Assembly (NCBI GenBank): GCA_009103225.1
Contig: RHPI01002069.1
Location: 1,134,962 to 1,193,905 of the forward strand
Direction: 5' to 3'
Origin: Chlorokybus atmophyticus
Taxonomy: Eukaryota > Streptophyta > Chlorokybophyceae > Chlorokybales > Chlorokybaceae
DNA: 58,944 nt
Below, piece after piece: positions 56,701-58,944 of the stretch (its first letter is position 1; every line of letters begins with the position of its first letter). Under the pieces are notes generated by a model. That model searched no databases. It was not told where the DNA came from and worked only from the letters and a program-made list of their open reading frames with translations. The translations under genes and the position numbers were made by a program.

Positions 56701-57064
56701 TCTACTATCTCAAAGCCACACACAGCACCTCGATGTTTCACAAAGCATTGCGATACAACTGCAGCTGGGAAAATGTCATGCTTCTGCCTGTGCTGTATGT
56801 GGTGCATGTGTGGCAAGTGCAAGCTGTACCATACGATGCTTATTATATGCTGCATTGATGCAAGTTACGCGCTGGCAGTGGACGGAGCTCAGGACGCTTT
56901 GCGGGAAGGTGTATGTGTTTCTGGTGGACCCACACACGCCGTTCTGCGCGGCCCACGTACTAGCAAGCCTCTGGGATACGACTCCCTGCCTGCCGGCCGT
57001 CTTTACGCACAAAGGCCAGGACACAGGCATAAAGCGATGCCATTTCCAGGGCAAGCCTTGTTGA
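53750..57064 (+). CDS. GT69 (CAP59/CMT1 mannosyltransferase family) glycosyltransferase with extra C-terminal region
   Basis: About 665 residues from exons 53750-54127, 54208-54345, 54474-54610, 54707-54848 (or from 54710), 54938-55074, 55210-55248, 55373-55484, 55645-55724, 55804-56071, 56204-56413, 56495-56665, 56879-57064. Type II topology: a short cytosolic start, one helix (MAAASLLMALAVLVHVALF), then a Golgi-lumenal domain. GT69 marks: VSVYESGSHDTTP, RIDFLASVRNKAIEPL, KVLFLNDVYNCAEDMLELL, YYDYWVGRDIDG, YCTWNGMVAINA, CSSSEMTHFCDDIW, RIVADPRVLVTYG. Fungal members add alpha-1,3-mannose to capsule or wall glycans; the substrate here is unknown. After the domain comes a Cys-rich linker, and then TPVFIAMTLHEDKDV, which resembles the entry block KVFVAMNLHDNAQ near residue 160 of the same protein. 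Confidence 0.88.
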
Positions 57065-58394
57065 GCATGCGTGTCTTTGTTTTACGTGAGTGTTAGGCGA
57101 GCGCTCAATAACTGTGTATGTGGCTGGGAGATCTGTTGCATAGGCAACGACTTGTTGCCTATGCATTGTTTCATGGTGGAATAATTGCATTTGGGGTATT
57201 TGTTGTGCGGTTGTATGAAGTCATACTTGCTGCACTGTGTAGCTGTGATCCAGATGGCCTTTGTAAAGCGCATGGCCGACCAATCCTTAACAATGCACAG
57301 TCTGATAGCTGTGAATACGGGTAAGCAGTGGTTGCAGATGACTATTATGCTTGCCCGTAACCCTGTTCTCTCTGCTGCGGCAGTTGCCGCCTACCATGCA
57401 TGCAGCTCACAGCAATCAGCTGCCCGACCACCGGTAGGCGGCCCCCATCAGTGTGCCAAGTCTTTCTACCTGTTCTGCTATGCTGAGTTGCATGGCAATG
57501 CATGTCGATATGCATGAGCTAGCAAGGCACAGCAGACACCTTGAGAGTTATGCAATATGTATATGGTATAGCAGTCGGGGCCATTAGCACAAGTAGCACA
57601 CAAGACCAACCATCATTAACCATAGAGCCAACAGCCAGCTTACAACCACACAGCAAGCTAGCACAGCTACGGGGGGCTGGTCTATGTGCACCTATGTGCG
57701 TGCAATGGCAACAGCAACCGAGGGTGGATGGTCACAGCACAGCAGCTGGCAGCTACCTGCACAGCACGGGAGAGGAGCAGGGAGGGAGGGAAAAGCAGCA
57801 GTTAGGCCGTGACAGACCCTGACCACAAGAAAATGCTCTACCAGCCCCCAGCCGCCAGAGCGCACCGCCCAAGTAACTTATACCCCTGTTAAGAGCAGTG
57901 AAACAACGGCTGCAGGCATAGCCTATGCCAACATAGCCGTTAGCCAACGCAGTAGGCATAGGTCCGTTAGTGTGCTCAAGACAGCACACCCATACACGCA
58001 GTGCCAATGCGTGGACACCAGCACACCAGTATGTATGTCTGGCGTGAGACACTACTGACAGAGCACAAAGGTGATAGATTTAGCGGTAAGCTGCGGTCCC
58101 AGGTCTACAGGTCAAGTCTTATGCTATGCGCAGTAGATGACCTTACATTGCGATACCACGCAACGTCGCCTGCAATCACCAATGCAGACCTTGACACGCG
58201 CACATGTCGATGATTTCGATGGTGGCTGCCGTATTGCAACGGCTGTTTCATGCTCATGCACACTGTGCTTATTTGCTGCTAAGCATAGCTACACATATCG
58301 AGCTTTGTACGTTTGATGCCGGGAAGTTCCAATGCGGGGTCTACAACACCAATTCTAGGCCCTTGACATACCTACGACTAGAATCCAGTCACTG
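57065..58394. other. Spacer before the partial terminal gene
   Basis: Contains a perfect hairpin at 57137-57165 and otherwise short unrecognised frames. Nothing further seen. Confidence 0.55.
57137..57165. repeat. Perfect 12-bp hairpin after the GT69 gene
   Basis: TGCATAGGCAAC, loop GACTT, GTTGCCTATGCA, about 70 bp past the stop codon, so probably in the 3' UTR. Confidence 0.85.
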
Positions 58395-58944
58395 CTACAA
58401 TCCTTGCGACTTGGCAAGCTGCGGCAGCAGACTCGTCCTCACTGGCGTCACCACACATGACTTGTTCAGCCTCCCTGTCAAGCCAGAGAGAAGCAAAGGG
58501 AACCATCAGTCCAACATGCTCTCCGTGTGTTTATGTTTATGCGCGTATGGATGCGTGCATGCGTGCGTGCGTGTGTGCATGCGTGTGTGCACCCTATGTG
58601 CGCACGCGCCCTCTGCTGACCAGTGGCAACCACACTCTCTCACCTGTTGCGAGCATGGCCGCTAGCATGGCTCTTCTCCTCGCCGGCGTGTGTCCACTCA
58701 CGGCTGCTGCAATCGTACTCGTGTTTGCCTCTCCGCTGCTGTGCGGTCTTCCCGATCCTCCGGCCGGTGCGTTACCCCCTCCGAAAACCACGTCGTTGGC
58801 GTCGCGGTTCTTCAGGAGGAGAGTCAGCTGCTCCTCGGCCTGCTGAGCGGAACGGAGCTGCGCGCGCTGGAGACGACCCTCGCGCTCCAACTGCAGGGAG
58901 TGGGGTGGATGGGTGAGTGTGTGTGTGGGGGGGGGGGGGGGGGG
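58395..58944 (-). CDS. Last exons of an unknown coiled-coil protein (cut by window edge)
   Basis: Minus-strand exons 58890-58644 and 58474-58395 join in phase (GCAACAG|GTGAGA to TTGACAG|GGAGGC) and end at TAG 58397-58395; the acceptor CCCTGCAG at 58891 shows that more exons lie beyond the window. The visible ~108 residues start with a Leu/Gln/Glu/Arg-rich coiled coil (LEREGRLQRAQLRSAQQAEE), followed by a Gly/Ser-rich linker and a short basic tail ending SQGL. Family not recognised. Confidence 0.6.
58927..58944. other. G homopolymer at window end
   Basis: 18 consecutive G end the sequence, just after a GTGTGT run. It resembles the G run next to the first N gap, so it probably marks a contig break. 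Confidence 0.7.

Noticed and set aside
55850-57064. 404-codon continuous frame as one exon
   Set aside because: It reads through at least three introns of the GT69 gene. Splicing with GT-AG borders keeps phase and removes low-quality stretches.
1-58944. tRNA, rRNA or CRISPR arrays
   Set aside because: I looked for B-box-like TTCGA contexts, conserved rRNA blocks and regularly spaced short repeats and found none that hold up. Eukaryotic splicing also argues against a prokaryotic source.

Overview
This is eukaryotic nuclear DNA, most likely from a green alga (Chlorophyta; a trebouxiophyte is my best guess). The genes are split by many short introns with GT-AG borders and TGCAG-type acceptors. 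TGTAA, the usual chlorophyte poly(A) signal, lies shortly after several stop codons. Several proteins start with plastid transit-like leaders, and the ascorbate peroxidase has the loop typical of plastid isoforms. Exon borders were worked out by hand from splice signals plus reading-frame continuity; every exon chain given here sums to a whole number of codons, apart from the unresolved first exon of the J-domain gene and the gene cut by the right edge. No expression data were available.

Region 1 (1-11631) is a tandem Ty3/gypsy chromovirus array: LTR, internal, LTR, internal, LTR, with three 642-bp LTRs and the middle one shared. Copy B (right) looks complete. Its gag ends in a CCHC knuckle, and pol is joined to it by a textbook -1 frameshift signal (GGGAAAC plus a predicted pseudoknot). 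Copy A (left) has its gag/pol junction replaced by an inverted piece of a different element's integrase, flanked by single N bases. Region 2 (11632-13124) is repeat-rich with no gene that I can support.

Region 3 (13125-31020) holds an RCC1-propeller protein (+), a plastid-type J-domain protein (-), a stromal-type ascorbate peroxidase (+), a plastid EamA/WAT1-related transporter (+), a small protein with DEN and D-box degrons resembling securin/PATRONUS (-), and a GID4 substrate receptor of the GID/CTLH ubiquitin ligase (+). Region 4 (31821-41561) holds a complete 24-exon Dicer (-) and a plastid-targeted low-molecular-weight phosphatase-like protein whose nucleophilic Cys is replaced by Ser (+). 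Region 5 (43551-58944) holds a 492-residue plant-type catalase (+), an unrecognised multi-pass membrane protein (-), a GT69-family glycosyltransferase with an odd C-terminal extension (+), and the last exons of an unknown gene (-) cut by the right edge.

There is no operon logic, but some themes recur. APX and catalase are the two main peroxide-removing enzymes. Dicer is a plausible defence against retroelements like those at the left end. The securin-like protein and GID4 both relate to ubiquitin-mediated control. The window also has two N gaps and a G-run end, several perfect or near-perfect short hairpins in introns and spacers, and telobox (AAACCCTA) motifs near gene starts.
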